A DNA stretch of 64,000 nt. Origin: Veillonella rogosae JCM 15642. Its GTDB lineage: Bacteria; Bacillota; Negativicutes; Veillonellales; Veillonellaceae. The notes beneath the pieces are model-generated. The model searched no databases and was not told where the DNA came from. It saw only the letters and a program-made list of their open reading frames with translations. The translations under genes and the position numbers were made by a program. The stretch is taken from NCBI RefSeq assembly GCF_002959775.1, contig NZ_PPCX01000006.1, positions 34,055 to 98,054 of the forward strand. Direction: 5' to 3'. Positions 43,113-52,853 of this stretch are shown here, one piece after another. How positions within the stretch are numbered: position 1 is the first letter of the stretch; each line of letters opens with the position of its first letter.

Positions 43113-44939
43113 TTGCGTTCATATTTATTACCAGCCATATTGTTTATTGCCGACATTGCAACTATTGTTATTGTTGCTTTTGTCAGTCTATTTATTCGAT
43201 TTGATGGCTACATAGAACCTCAATATATTAACCAAATGGTAGATGCCTTGCCCATCCTACTTGTTTCCTATATGTTGATGTTCTTGCTTATGCATTTGTA
43301 CACGCGTATTTGGCGTTATGCAGGGATGCGAGAGGTATTGGCAGTATTTGTCGCTACGACAGTAGGTACAGCAATCTTTTACTCCTCTATGTTTGTGTTC
43401 GGTAAATCTTTACCAAGATCAATCTATTTTATTACCTGGTTCCTTACAACTGGTGCAGTAGGTATGGGGCGGATGTTGCTACATTATGTGGCGCTTCATT
43501 ATAGCAGTGGGGATGATGGTGAAAGTGGTCAAGTGAATACGTTGATCATTGGTGCTGGCGATGCAGGGGCGACTATTGCTCGTGAAATAGAGAGATATCA
43601 TAAGCGATCCCGCCGAATCATTGGCTTTGTTGATGACGATATGTTCAAACATAACCGTCTTATGAATGGCTTTAGAATTTTAGGTAATCGTGAAGATATT
43701 CCTATGTTGGCAGCTAAATATAAGATTGAAGAAATCATCATTGCCATGCCGTCGGTTAAGCGCGATGTTATCCGCGAGATTATGGAAATTTGTTCTCCTC
43801 TTACATGTAAGATTAATACCTTGCCAGGGGTGTACCAGTTGCTCGATGACGAAGTCCTTGTATCTCATCTACATCCTGTTTCCATTGAAGACTTATTAGA
43901 ACGTGATGAAATTCACCTCGATACTTCTAAGGTAGAACCATATCTTAAGGATAAAGTAGTTCTTGTTACAGGCGCTGGTGGCTCTATCGGCTCTGAAATT
44001 TGTCGCCAAGTACTACGTGTAAAACCTAAAAAATTATTATTACTTGGCCATGGTGAAAACAGTATTTATATTATTCACCAAGAATTGCGCAGTGTTGTAC
44101 CAGAAGGCACTTTGGTACCTATCATTGCAGATATTCGAGATAAGAATCAATTAGAGCAAATCTTTAAAGCTTATAATCCTGAGGTAGTATTCCATGCTGC
44201 AGCTCATAAACATGTACCGCTTATGGAAATTCAGCCGATAGCAGCTGTGCTTAATAACATTTACGGTACCCGAAATGTAGCGGATGTGGCTGGTGCTTAT
44301 GGGGTTGAACGATTTGTTATGATTTCTACGGATAAAGCTGTTAACCCTACTAGCGTTATGGGGGCCACTAAACGGGTGGCAGAGAAGGTTGTACTAGGTA
44401 TGAATCATAAATATGATACCAAGTTTATTACTGTTCGTTTTGGTAATGTACTTGGTAGCCGTGGTTCTGTTATTCCCTTATTCCGTAAACAAATTGAAGC
44501 AGGCGGTCCTGTAACTGTTACAGATCCAGAAATGACTCGTTATTTCATGACTATTCCAGAAGCAAGCCAACTAGTGCTACAAGCTGGTGCCATGGGTAAG
44601 GGCGGCGAAGTATTCCTTTTAGATATGGGCGAACCAGTTAAGATTGTAGATTTAGCTAAAAATATGATTCGTCTTTCTGGTTTTGAACCAAATAAGGATA
44701 TTCGTATTGAATTTACAGGTTTGCGCCCAGGGGAAAAACTATACGAAGAGTTATTAACTGCTGAAGAAGGTACGAATACAACTACGCATAAGAAAATCTT
44801 TGAAGCTGCGTTAGAAGATGTTGACCAAGAATGGCTAGGCCGTGAAATCGAACGCTTTGAAACATGTAAAACTGATATGGATGTAATCAATGTGTTACAG
44901 GATATCGTTCCTACATACCATCCAAATCATAATATCTAA
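43113..44939 (+). CDS. Membrane-bound UDP-sugar 4,6-dehydratase (CapD/WbpM-like)
   Basis: Makes UDP-4-keto-6-deoxy sugars from UDP-GlcNAc for the repeat unit. The 608-residue protein has about four N-terminal membrane helices, a Rossmann-like middle domain (IIGAGDAGATIAREI), then the catalytic SDR domain with TGAGGSIGSEICRQVL, AAAHKHVPLME and STDKAVNPTSVMGATKR. Start TTG 43113 follows AAGGGGGCG. The keto-sugar product would be the substrate of the DegT-family aminotransferase downstream. Confidence 0.92.
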   Translation: MRSYLLPAILFIADIATIVIVAFVSLFIRFDGYIEPQYINQMVDALPILLVSYMLMFLLMHLYTRIWRYAGMREVLAVFVATTVGTAIFYSSMFVFGKSLPRSIYFITWFLTTGAVGMGRMLLHYVALHYSSGDDGESGQVNTLIIGAGDAGATIAREIERYHKRSRRIIGFVDDDMFKHNRLMNGFRILGNREDIPMLAAKYKIEEIIIAMPSVKRDVIREIMEICSPLTCKINTLPGVYQLLDDEVLVSHLHPVSIEDLLERDEIHLDTSKVEPYLKDKVVLVTGAGGSIGSEICRQVLRVKPKKLLLLGHGENSIYIIHQELRSVVPEGTLVPIIADIRDKNQLEQIFKAYNPEVVFHAAAHKHVPLMEIQPIAAVLNNIYGTRNVADVAGAYGVERFVMISTDKAVNPTSVMGATKRVAEKVVLGMNHKYDTKFITVRFGNVLGSRGSVIPLFRKQIEAGGPVTVTDPEMTRYFMTIPEASQLVLQAGAMGKGGEVFLLDMGEPVKIVDLAKNMIRLSGFEPNKDIRIEFTGLRPGEKLYEELLTAEEGTNTTTHKKIFEAALEDVDQEWLGREIERFETCKTDMDVINVLQDIVPTYHPNHNI

Positions 44940-45103
44940 ATTGTCACTATATTAGTTATTGATTCACGTATATTTCTACATCGTTATATAGCTATTTTAT
45001 ATTTATTTATACTGTGCTTTGCTTCAGAGAGATAGACACAGTTCATAATCCTTAGAGGGAGAGACCCTGTTGTTTGTATACTTTCACAGAAAGGGGTATA
45101 TGG

Positions 45104-46549
45104 GTGGAACAAATTATTGATTTAAAAGAGGTAGGTAAAGTCCTCGTTAAAAAGCGCCGTAAAATTATTAATGTTACGGTAGCCTGCATGGTACTAGGTG
45201 GTGCCTATGGTTTTCTAGCGCCATCTACATATCAATCTACATCTATGTTGCGCATTAAGCAGGCTCAAGGTTTGAGCAATTCTGTATTATCAAGCTCCAA
45301 TGGCTATTCTGACGCTATGTCTCGTCAATTGATGAACACAGATGCAGAAATTTTAAAAAGCCGTAATGTAGTAGAACCAGTTATTGCTGCTATTGAAGAT
45401 CCTGAAGGTACAGGAAAAGCGCCGACATACGAAGAGTTTGTTAAAACGCGCATTGAAACAAAACCATACAAGGAAACTGAGTTGTTACAAGTGAGCGTAA
45501 CAGGTAAAAGTCCTGAACAAGCTCAAGAAGCTAACAAATTGCTAATTGATAACTTCTTGAAGCGCCTTGCTGAAATTTCTCATGTTGAACAACGTGCTAC
45601 TCGTGAATTTTTACAAAAACGTGTTGTAACTGCTAAAACTGAATTGGAACAAGCAGAAAAGAAATTACAACAATTCCAAGTTGATAACAAAGTTTACTCC
45701 ACAGCCGATCAAATGAAAGGCTTAACAGATAAGATTACACTTATCGACCGTGAAAAAGCGCAAAATCAACTTGATTTAGAAACGGCACAAGCTGCACTAG
45801 GCAGTATCAATGAACAATTGGGTTCTGCTGGTAAAAGTATTGCTGATAGTGCTACAGTTCAAGCTTACAAAGGTCAATTAGCGGATCTTGAATCCCGTAA
45901 GGCTTCTTATGTTGGTAAATATACTGATGAACATCCTGCTATGAAAGAAATTAACCAACAAATTGAAGAAGCTAAGAGTGGTCTAAATGCTGAAATTAAT
46001 GCTATTGCGTCTCAACAAGCACCTTCTAGTAACTCTGCACAACAAGGTTTGTTAGCTGATAAATTTAGAAATGAAGCCGCTCTTGCAGTAGCTCAAGGTA
46101 AACAATCTACATTAGCTGAACTTGATAAAGCAAACGAAGAAGCTATGAAAGGCTTGCCTGAAAAAGAACGTGGCTATATCCAAGCAAAACGTGATGTAGA
46201 TGTGGCACAAGATATCTACCAAATGTTATCCACTCGCTTAGAAGAAGCAAAGGTAGCAGAGGTGATGGTGCCAAATGAAGTTCAAATCGTAGATGCTCCT
46301 ACATTGCCAGAAAAGGCAATTGCTCCGCGTAAGGTTCTCATTCTATTAGGCTCTGCAATTTTAGGTCTCATCCTTGGTTGCCTCTACACATTGGGTCAAT
46401 TCTTCTGCAATCGCAAAGTTCAATCTGTACAAGAAATCAATGATGTTCTTGGCATTGAAAACTTAGGTGTGATTCCAAATCATGAAGAGAAAGAATACGA
46501 AGAACCTAGTAATCGTATCGTAGCATTGTTGCGCAAAGTGAGAGGTTAA
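45104..46549 (+). CDS. Polysaccharide chain-length determinant/co-polymerase (Wzz/CapA-like)
   Basis: Inner-membrane polysaccharide co-polymerase of 481 residues. Membrane helices lie near residues 27-45 and 415-435, flanking a long periplasmic domain with coiled coils (about 165-390). The GNVR-like region appears as KERGYIQAKRDVDVAQDIYQ. The C-terminal cytoplasmic tail is charged and ends IVALLRKVRG. GTG 45104 is chosen because AAAGGGG stands just before it; a TTG further upstream lacks a site. The kinase domain is not fused but follows one base later as a separate gene. Confidence 0.9.
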   Translation: MEQIIDLKEVGKVLVKKRRKIINVTVACMVLGGAYGFLAPSTYQSTSMLRIKQAQGLSNSVLSSSNGYSDAMSRQLMNTDAEILKSRNVVEPVIAAIEDPEGTGKAPTYEEFVKTRIETKPYKETELLQVSVTGKSPEQAQEANKLLIDNFLKRLAEISHVEQRATREFLQKRVVTAKTELEQAEKKLQQFQVDNKVYSTADQMKGLTDKITLIDREKAQNQLDLETAQAALGSINEQLGSAGKSIADSATVQAYKGQLADLESRKASYVGKYTDEHPAMKEINQQIEEAKSGLNAEINAIASQQAPSSNSAQQGLLADKFRNEAALAVAQGKQSTLAELDKANEEAMKGLPEKERGYIQAKRDVDVAQDIYQMLSTRLEEAKVAEVMVPNEVQIVDAPTLPEKAIAPRKVLILLGSAILGLILGCLYTLGQFFCNRKVQSVQEINDVLGIENLGVIPNHEEKEYEEPSNRIVALLRKVRG

Positions 46550-46550
46550 T

Positions 46551-47162
46551 ATGATCAGACTAATTTCTAATGAACGTGGTGATACAGCACTCGTAGAAGC
46601 ATATCGTACATTGCGTAGCAATTTACAATATGTATGTAATCAACAAAAAGGTAAGCTTATCTGTATTACAGCCGCTACTAGCGGTGAAGGCACTTCTGAA
46701 GTAGCCGCTAACACTGCATTAGCTTTATCTAAAAATAATAATAAAGTATTACTGATTGACGGTAATTTACGCAATCCAGTACAACACTTAGCCTTTAATG
46801 TGCAAAATAAAGGCCTTACTAATGCAGTAATGATGGATGAAGACTTGACGATTCATCGTAATGTACAACCTCATTTAGATGTATTGACAGCAGGAGAAGT
46901 GGTTCAGCATCCTTCTGAAGTAGTAGACTCTAGTAAATTGCCAACAATTTTAGATTATGTACGCGATGAATATGATGTGGTTATCATCGATACGCCACCA
47001 GTATTATCCGTTACTGATGCTATTGTATTAGCTGAAAAATCCGATGGTGTTATGCTCGTTGTTAGAAACGAAGTAGCAAGCCCAAAAGATTTGATAGAAG
47101 CAAAAAAACGCCTTACTCAAGTAGGTATTCCTCTATTAGGCTCCATCGTAATTGATGCTTAA
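46551..47162 (+). CDS. BY-kinase-like protein with degenerate ATP site (CpsD/CapB-like)
   Basis: By position and overall similarity this is the tyrosine autokinase partner of the Wzz protein, 203 residues. But Walker A reads SGEGTSEVAAN, so the essential Lys of GEGKST is T48. Walker A' reads LLIDGNLRNP: D70 is kept but the second acid is N72. Walker B DVVIIDTPP (D147) is intact. The tail is cut short at GSIVIDA without the tyrosine cluster typical of autokinases. It probably cannot act as a normal kinase and may be a structural or regulatory subunit. A frameshift is unlikely since the frame is clean. AGAGG before ATG 46551. Confidence 0.85.
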   Translation: MIRLISNERGDTALVEAYRTLRSNLQYVCNQQKGKLICITAATSGEGTSEVAANTALALSKNNNKVLLIDGNLRNPVQHLAFNVQNKGLTNAVMMDEDLTIHRNVQPHLDVLTAGEVVQHPSEVVDSSKLPTILDYVRDEYDVVIIDTPPVLSVTDAIVLAEKSDGVMLVVRNEVASPKDLIEAKKRLTQVGIPLLGSIVIDA

Positions 47163-47238
47163 TAATCTTACTTAATTCGTAATCTAATCGATTCATCAAG
47201 CGTATCAATATGGTACAGAAAGCATTGAGGTGATGTAT

Positions 47239-48438
47239 ATGAAAATTAATTTTTCTCCTCCAGATATTACCGACTTAGAAATCAACGAAGTCATTGAAGC
47301 CTTAAAAAGTGGGTGGATTACAACTGGTCCTCGTACTAAAGAGCTAGAGAAAAAGATTGCCGAACAGTTAGGCACACCTAAATCTGTTTGCTTGAATTCT
47401 GCGACTGCAGCGCTTGAAATGTCTCTTCGTGTATTAGGTATTGGCCCTGGTGATGAAGTGATTACAAGTGCTTATTCTTATACAGCTAGTGCGAGTCCTG
47501 TAGTTCATGTAGGTGCTACCTTAGTGCTTGTAGATACACAAAAGGACTCTTATGAAATGGATTACGATGCAGTAGCTCGTGCCATCACTCCAAAGACAAA
47601 GGCTATTATTCCAGTAGATATTGCTGGTGTACCTTGTGACTATGAGCGCTTGCGCTCCATTGTAGAGGACAAGAAATCTCTCTTTACTCCAGCCAATGAC
47701 ATTCAAAAAGCATTAGGTCATATTCCTATCGTAGCAGACTGTGCTCATTCCTTTGGTGCAACCTACAAAGGTGTGCATACAGGTAATGTAGCGGACTTCA
47801 GTAGTTTCTCTTTCCATGCAGTAAAAAACTTTACTACTGCCGAAGGTGGCTGCGCTACATGGCGCCATATTGAGGGCTACGATGATGAAACTATTTATAA
47901 GCAATTCCAATTGTTGTCTTTGCATGGTCAAGATAAGGATGCTCTTGCTAAAACTAAGGCTGGCGCATGGGAATACGATATTAAAGGCACATATTACAAA
48001 TGTAATATGACGGATATTATGGCTGCTATTGGTTTAGCGCAATTTGAAAGATATCCAAAACTGTTAGCACGTCGTAAGGAAATTATCGAAGCTTATGATG
48101 CAGGTTTAAAAGATCTACCTGTTACAGTATTAAGTCACTATACTGATGAACATCAAAGTAGTGGTCACTTGTACTTAGTTCGCTTAGATGGACGTGACGC
48201 AGAATACCGTAACAAGGTAATTGAAGCTATGGCTGAAGCTGGAATTGCAACAAATGTACATTATAAACCAATTCCTATGCATACGGCTTACAAGAATTTA
48301 GGCTTTACTATTGATGATTATCCAAATGCTTATGATCAGTTTAAGAATGAGATTACATTGCCACTTCACACGTTGTTAACAGATGAAGAAGTGCAATATA
48401 TCATTGAAACATTTAAAAGGATTATTACCGAATGCTAG
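47239..48438 (+). CDS. DegT/DnrJ/EryC1/StrS aminotransferase
   Basis: PLP-dependent sugar aminotransferase of 399 residues. N-terminal INFSPPDITDLEINEVIEAL, SATAALEMSL, the Lys-bearing SFHAVKNFTTAEGG and late TNVHYKPIPMH are family marks. It probably aminates the keto sugar made by the dehydratase upstream. The ATG 47239 follows GAGGTG; two earlier in-frame starts lie too close to that site. The next gene overlaps by 7 bases. Confidence 0.93.
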   Translation: MKINFSPPDITDLEINEVIEALKSGWITTGPRTKELEKKIAEQLGTPKSVCLNSATAALEMSLRVLGIGPGDEVITSAYSYTASASPVVHVGATLVLVDTQKDSYEMDYDAVARAITPKTKAIIPVDIAGVPCDYERLRSIVEDKKSLFTPANDIQKALGHIPIVADCAHSFGATYKGVHTGNVADFSSFSFHAVKNFTTAEGGCATWRHIEGYDDETIYKQFQLLSLHGQDKDALAKTKAGAWEYDIKGTYYKCNMTDIMAAIGLAQFERYPKLLARRKEIIEAYDAGLKDLPVTVLSHYTDEHQSSGHLYLVRLDGRDAEYRNKVIEAMAEAGIATNVHYKPIPMHTAYKNLGFTIDDYPNAYDQFKNEITLPLHTLLTDEEVQYIIETFKRIITEC

Positions 48439-49118
48439 TAAAAAACTTTCACGATCTACCTCAAGAGTTACAGTGTGAAGAGGTGCGTCCGTACTTTGAA
48501 ATATTAAATCAAAGACGAACAAGTCTTTTATGTAAAAGCATTTTTGACCGTGTTATGGCGGCCGGCATGCTCATTACATTGAGTCCTGTATTTCTTGTAT
48601 TAGCCATTATGATCAAACGAGATAGTGAAGGTGAGGTTTTCTTCCGCCAAACTCGGGTGACACAATATGGTCGCACCTTTGGTATCTATAAATTCCGTAC
48701 TATGGTAAAAAATGCGGAATCCCTTGGTGCTCAAGTAACGTCACAAAATGATATGAGGGTTACTAAGGTGGGCAATATGCTGCGCAGTTGTCGTCTTGAT
48801 GAACTGCCTCAGCTTATCAACATTCTCTTAGGCGATATGAGCTTTGTCGGCACAAGACCTGAGGTACCGCGATATGTTGCAGCCTATACGAATGAGATGA
48901 AAGCTACGCTGTTGTTACCTGCTGGTGTAACGAGTGTAGCCAGCATTGCCTATAAAGATGAAGATCAGCTTTTACAAAATGCTCAAAATGTAGATGAAGT
49001 TTACATCAATGAGGTGTTACCAGGCAAGATGGCTTGGAATTTGAAGAGTATTAAGGAATTTTCTTTTTTACAAGATATAAAAACGATGATAGATACAGTG
49101 CTAGCTGTATTACATTAA
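48432..49118 (+). CDS. Initiating sugar-phosphate transferase (PglC/WcaJ-type)
   Basis: Transfers the first sugar-phosphate to undecaprenyl phosphate, starting repeat-unit assembly. The 228-residue protein has one hydrophobic segment (AAGMLITLSPVFLVLAIMI) and the family motifs FFRQTRVTQYGRTFGIYKFRTM, LRSCRLDELPQLINIL and GDMSFVGTRPEVP. It overlaps the aminotransferase by 7 bases. It lacks the extra N-terminal helices of WcaJ and so is the short form. Confidence 0.92.
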   Translation: MLVKNFHDLPQELQCEEVRPYFEILNQRRTSLLCKSIFDRVMAAGMLITLSPVFLVLAIMIKRDSEGEVFFRQTRVTQYGRTFGIYKFRTMVKNAESLGAQVTSQNDMRVTKVGNMLRSCRLDELPQLINILLGDMSFVGTRPEVPRYVAAYTNEMKATLLLPAGVTSVASIAYKDEDQLLQNAQNVDEVYINEVLPGKMAWNLKSIKEFSFLQDIKTMIDTVLAVLH

Positions 49119-49129
49119 GAGAGGTCCCT

Positions 49130-49996
49130 ATGAGTACATCTATGACAAAGGAAATACAAGAGAAAGAGCTAACTATGTTGCTGTACTTTAAAGAGTTCTG
49201 CGACAAACATAATTTGCGCTTTTATCTTTGCGGCGGTGGTCTCATTGGGGCTATACGTCATAATGGTTTTATCCCTTGGGATGATGACTTAGATCTCTTT
49301 ATGCCTCGTCCTGACTATGAAAAATTAGCAGAGTTGTGGCCTAAATATGCTGATACAGAACGTTATACGTATTGTCGTACGGATCGTCATCATATTTATC
49401 ACGATGCAGGCGCTTCTATTCGAGATAACAACACGACTTTTATTAATCGTCACAGTATGCACGAAGATATTTGTCATGGTTTAGCTTTGGAGATTATGCC
49501 AATTGACGGCTGTGCACCTGGCAAAATCAGCCGTGCTTTGCAGTTGATATGGGCTATGACATTTGCACTCTTTAACGCTCAACGATTACCGGATAATAAG
49601 GGGCCTATCTATCGTGCCTTAGCAGGATGTATCTATAAAGTCTTTTCTAGTCAGTCCGTGCGCTATCATATTTGGCGTTTTGCAGAAAAGCAGATGACTA
49701 AATATGATTTCAATACAAGCAAGGCGTGTACTGAGTTAATCGGTAGTTTAAAGGGCATGAAGTTAAGACATCCGCAAGAGGATTTTGCTTCTGTCGTTTA
49801 TAAAGACTTTGAAGGACATCAAATACCTGTTATGAAAGGGTATGAGAGATATTTACGTCTCATTTGGGGCGATTATATGCAATTACCACCTGTGGAGCAA
49901 CGTGTAGCAAAACATGACGCCGCATTTGCTGATTTGCATACGCCTTACAAAGAATATAGAGGCATTTATTATGCCCAAAATAAAGCTCAACCATAA
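49130..49996 (+). CDS. LicD-family phospho-transferase
   Basis: Member of the LicD/fukutin-type nucleotidyltransferase-like family that transfers phosphocholine or polyol phosphate onto glycans. The 288-residue protein contains LRFYLCGGGLIGAIRHNGFIPWDDDLDLFMPRPDYE, here in parts as CGGGLIGAIRH and PWDDDLDLFM, the defining motif. It is followed 9 bases later by a cytidylyltransferase, suggesting that its donor is a CDP-linked alcohol. AGAGG before the ATG. Confidence 0.9.
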   Translation: MSTSMTKEIQEKELTMLLYFKEFCDKHNLRFYLCGGGLIGAIRHNGFIPWDDDLDLFMPRPDYEKLAELWPKYADTERYTYCRTDRHHIYHDAGASIRDNNTTFINRHSMHEDICHGLALEIMPIDGCAPGKISRALQLIWAMTFALFNAQRLPDNKGPIYRALAGCIYKVFSSQSVRYHIWRFAEKQMTKYDFNTSKACTELIGSLKGMKLRHPQEDFASVVYKDFEGHQIPVMKGYERYLRLIWGDYMQLPPVEQRVAKHDAAFADLHTPYKEYRGIYYAQNKAQP

Positions 49997-50005
49997 GGAG
50001 GGCCT

Positions 50006-50728
50006 ATGAAACGAATAGCAGTAATCTTTGCGGGTGGCGTAGGCGCTCGTATGAAGAACAGCAAGACGCCGAAACAATTTTTAGAATGGAACGGTAGACC
50101 TATTTTAATTCAAACCTTGGATGTTTTTGAACAAACAGAGGCTATTGATGGTATTGTTCTAGCCTGCAAAGCAGAATGGATTGATCATACAAAGCAACTA
50201 ATTGAAAAGGCAAAATTACAAAAGGTTTTGTCCATTGTACCCGGCGGTGAAAGTGCTCTCGGATCCCAATATAATGGGCTAGTTGAGACTAAGCGTTTGT
50301 TCCCCGATGAAGATGTGACTGTGTTGATTCATGATGGTGTTCGTCCACTTGTTGATAGTGCTACTATTGAACGAAACATTGAATCTGTTGAATCTAAGGG
50401 TTCTGCTATTACTGTTACTCCGGCTATCGAAACGATTATGGTTACTCAAGATGGTTCCATCAATGGAATTTTAAATCGCAATGAATGTCTTATGGCTAAG
50501 GCTCCACAGAGCTTTAGATTAGATGATATTTTATCTGTTCATGATCGAGCAAAAGACGATGGAATACATGATTTCATTGATTCTGCATCGATGATGATGC
50601 ATTATGGTTACACCTTATACCCTGTACTAGGGGAAACTGAAAACATAAAAATTACAACACCATCCGATTATTATATGTTTACGGGTATTATTAAAAACCG
50701 TGAATTAGGAGGATTAGAAGATGAGTAA
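50006..50728 (+). CDS. IspD/TarI-family cytidylyltransferase
   Basis: Makes a CDP-linked product from CTP and a phosphorylated alcohol. The 240-residue protein has AVIFAGGVGARM, TPKQFLEWNGRPI, IHDGVRPLVD and a KITTPSDYYM tail. Isoprenoid IspD shares this fold, but the location between LicD and an SDR in a capsule locus favours CDP-ribitol or another CDP-polyol. It overlaps the SDR by 8 bases. The exact substrate is inferred only. Confidence 0.85.
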   Translation: MKRIAVIFAGGVGARMKNSKTPKQFLEWNGRPILIQTLDVFEQTEAIDGIVLACKAEWIDHTKQLIEKAKLQKVLSIVPGGESALGSQYNGLVETKRLFPDEDVTVLIHDGVRPLVDSATIERNIESVESKGSAITVTPAIETIMVTQDGSINGILNRNECLMAKAPQSFRLDDILSVHDRAKDDGIHDFIDSASMMMHYGYTLYPVLGETENIKITTPSDYYMFTGIIKNRELGGLEDE

Positions 50729-51770
50729 TTCCGTTATCCAACGTGAGTTAACGGCTTTAGTACATGAAGAAAAGTACTTTGATTTCCTCCGTCATCAACG
50801 CGTTCTTGTAACGGGTGCAACCGGGCTTATTGGCTCTATGTTTATTAAACTACTCATACTTGCTAATGAAGCTTATGGCTTGGATTTAAAAGTGCTTGGT
50901 CATGTGCGAAGCCATGATAAAGCACAAACTATTTTTGGTGAGTATTCAGATAATGAATCATTTACTATTATTGATGGCTCATTAGAATCTATCGATACGC
51001 CATGTGACTATATCCTGCATGGTGCGGCACCAACACAATCTAAATTTTTTGTAGAACATCCTGTAGAGACAATTCGTACCTCTATTCATGGTACAGAGGC
51101 TATGCTTGAGCTGAGTCGTCATAAAAAGGTAAAAAAACTTGTTTACCTATCTAGCATGGAGCAATATGGTGTTCCCTATGAATCAGGTCAAGTGATGACT
51201 GAGGAACGCTTAGGTTATCTTGATCACCTAAATGTACGTAGTTCCTATTCTGAAAGTAAACGACTCTGCGAATGTTATTGCAAGTCTTATGCGGTCGAGT
51301 ATGGCGTTCCCGCTGTTATAGCTCGACTAGCTCAAACCTTTGGACCAGGTGTTCCTGTATCTGATAATCGCGTATTCATGCAGTTCACTAAGAGTGCTCT
51401 CAAGCATGAAGATATTGTTCTTCACACAAAAGGCGACTCTATGTCTAATTACTGCTATATTACAGATGCTTTGACAGGTATTTTAACCCTTATGAAATCA
51501 GGGGAAGTAGGAGAAGCATACAATATATGTCATGATGAAGAGACTCGCTCTATTGCTAGCATTGCTCATTTAGTGGCAACATATGTAAGTGATGATAAGA
51601 GTAAAGTTATCTTTGATATTCCAGAAGATGTGCAAGGGCTCGGTTATGCTCCGACAGTTCACATGTTCTTAAGCTCTAAAAAGTTAAAATCTTTAGGCTG
51701 GCAGCCTAAGGTATCAATGGCACAAGCCTATGTAAGACTAGCAGAATATATCCAAGAGGAAGGCTTATGA
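50721..51770 (+). CDS. NAD-dependent epimerase/dehydratase family protein
   Basis: Extended SDR of 349 residues: TGATGLIGSMFIKLL, YLSSMEQYG, catalytic Y/K in SYSESKRLCE, and YCYITDALTGI. Coupled with the cytidylyltransferase (8-base overlap) it could reduce or epimerise the sugar phosphate that becomes the CDP-polyol, or modify the activated product. It overlaps the glycosyltransferase downstream by 4 bases. Substrate unknown. Confidence 0.85.
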   Translation: MSNSVIQRELTALVHEEKYFDFLRHQRVLVTGATGLIGSMFIKLLILANEAYGLDLKVLGHVRSHDKAQTIFGEYSDNESFTIIDGSLESIDTPCDYILHGAAPTQSKFFVEHPVETIRTSIHGTEAMLELSRHKKVKKLVYLSSMEQYGVPYESGQVMTEERLGYLDHLNVRSSYSESKRLCECYCKSYAVEYGVPAVIARLAQTFGPGVPVSDNRVFMQFTKSALKHEDIVLHTKGDSMSNYCYITDALTGILTLMKSGEVGEAYNICHDEETRSIASIAHLVATYVSDDKSKVIFDIPEDVQGLGYAPTVHMFLSSKKLKSLGWQPKVSMAQAYVRLAEYIQEEGL

Positions 51771-52834
51771 AAAAGGAAATAATTATTGTCACCATCTCCC
51801 TTGGTAATGATGGGGCTGAACGAATTTTAACAGAGTTAGCTCGTCAATGGGTACATGATGGTCACCATATTACGGTTATCCAAACAAGCCCTAATCGATA
51901 TGGCAACGAATATGCTTTAGAGGAAGGTATTGAGCAAATCCAAATTCATACTACTAGCTCTAATAAAGTAATTCGTTTTATGCAAGAAATAAAAGAATTA
52001 ATCAAGATCTTGAAGACTAGACCAAATGCTACATGCTTATCGTTCTTGTCTGCATCGAGTTTTATCTTGGCTATTAGTTCTTGGTTTGTAAATAATCGCA
52101 TCGTCTTTTCTGAACGCAATAATCCGCGTAAGGTGCCTATCGGTTGGCATCAACAAGCGTTGCGTAATTTTGCGTTCCGATTCGCCGATGCACTAGTATT
52201 CCAAACAGAAGACGCTCGCTCTTATTTCCCTGAATCTGTCCAAAAGCGTGGTGTTATTATTCCAAATCCTATTAATGGTAAATTGCCACCACCAATTGAG
52301 GGAGCGCGTGAGAAGACAATCGTTACAGCCTGTCGATTACATCCTCAAAAAAACTTACCTATGATGATCAATGCTTTTAGTATGTTAGCGGACGAGTTTC
52401 CAGAGTATAAACTTGTCATCTATGGTCAAGGTGTTTTAGAAGATGAATTACGAGCTCAAATTAAATCTCTTAATTTAGAGGATAGAATTTTATTACCAGG
52501 CTTTGCTAGTAATATTTTAGAAAAAGTAGCACCTTGTTCCATGTTTGTGTCCTCTTCTGACTTTGAAGGTATTTCAAACTCTATGCTAGAGGCCCTTGGC
52601 ATGGGATTGCCTGCAGTCGTTACAGACTGTCCTGTAGGCGGTGCTCGTATGGTAATTAAAAGTGGAGAGAATGGTATTCTTGTACCTGTAGGTGATACAC
52701 AGGCTATGTATGAAGCTATGCGCAGTGTCTTGAAAAATCCTGAATTAGCCGCTAAGCTTTCACAAGAAGCCATCAAAGTACGCGATGAGTTCCCATTGTG
52801 GAAAATCGCAAAACGTTGGTTAGAAGTTTTATGA
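51767..52834 (+). CDS. Glycosyltransferase family 4
   Basis: GT-B glycosyltransferase of 355 residues adding a sugar to the repeat unit. Recognised by the N-terminal GNDGAERILTELARQW, the linker VTACRLHPQKNLPMMINAF and the C-terminal donor site FEGISNSMLEALGMGLPAVVT (E-x7-E pattern in S-x-FEG...LEA). It is the only clear glycosyltransferase in this locus. It overlaps the SDR stop by 4 bases. Confidence 0.92.
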   Translation: MKKEIIIVTISLGNDGAERILTELARQWVHDGHHITVIQTSPNRYGNEYALEEGIEQIQIHTTSSNKVIRFMQEIKELIKILKTRPNATCLSFLSASSFILAISSWFVNNRIVFSERNNPRKVPIGWHQQALRNFAFRFADALVFQTEDARSYFPESVQKRGVIIPNPINGKLPPPIEGAREKTIVTACRLHPQKNLPMMINAFSMLADEFPEYKLVIYGQGVLEDELRAQIKSLNLEDRILLPGFASNILEKVAPCSMFVSSSDFEGISNSMLEALGMGLPAVVTDCPVGGARMVIKSGENGILVPVGDTQAMYEAMRSVLKNPELAAKLSQEAIKVRDEFPLWKIAKRWLEVL

Positions 52835-52853
52835 GTTGTAAGGAGGAGAACCA

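Noticed and set aside
46551..47162. Frameshift or sequencing error as the cause of the altered Walker A
   Set aside because: The frame is continuous, flanking residues align with CpsD/CapB on both sides, and the change is a simple codon replacement.
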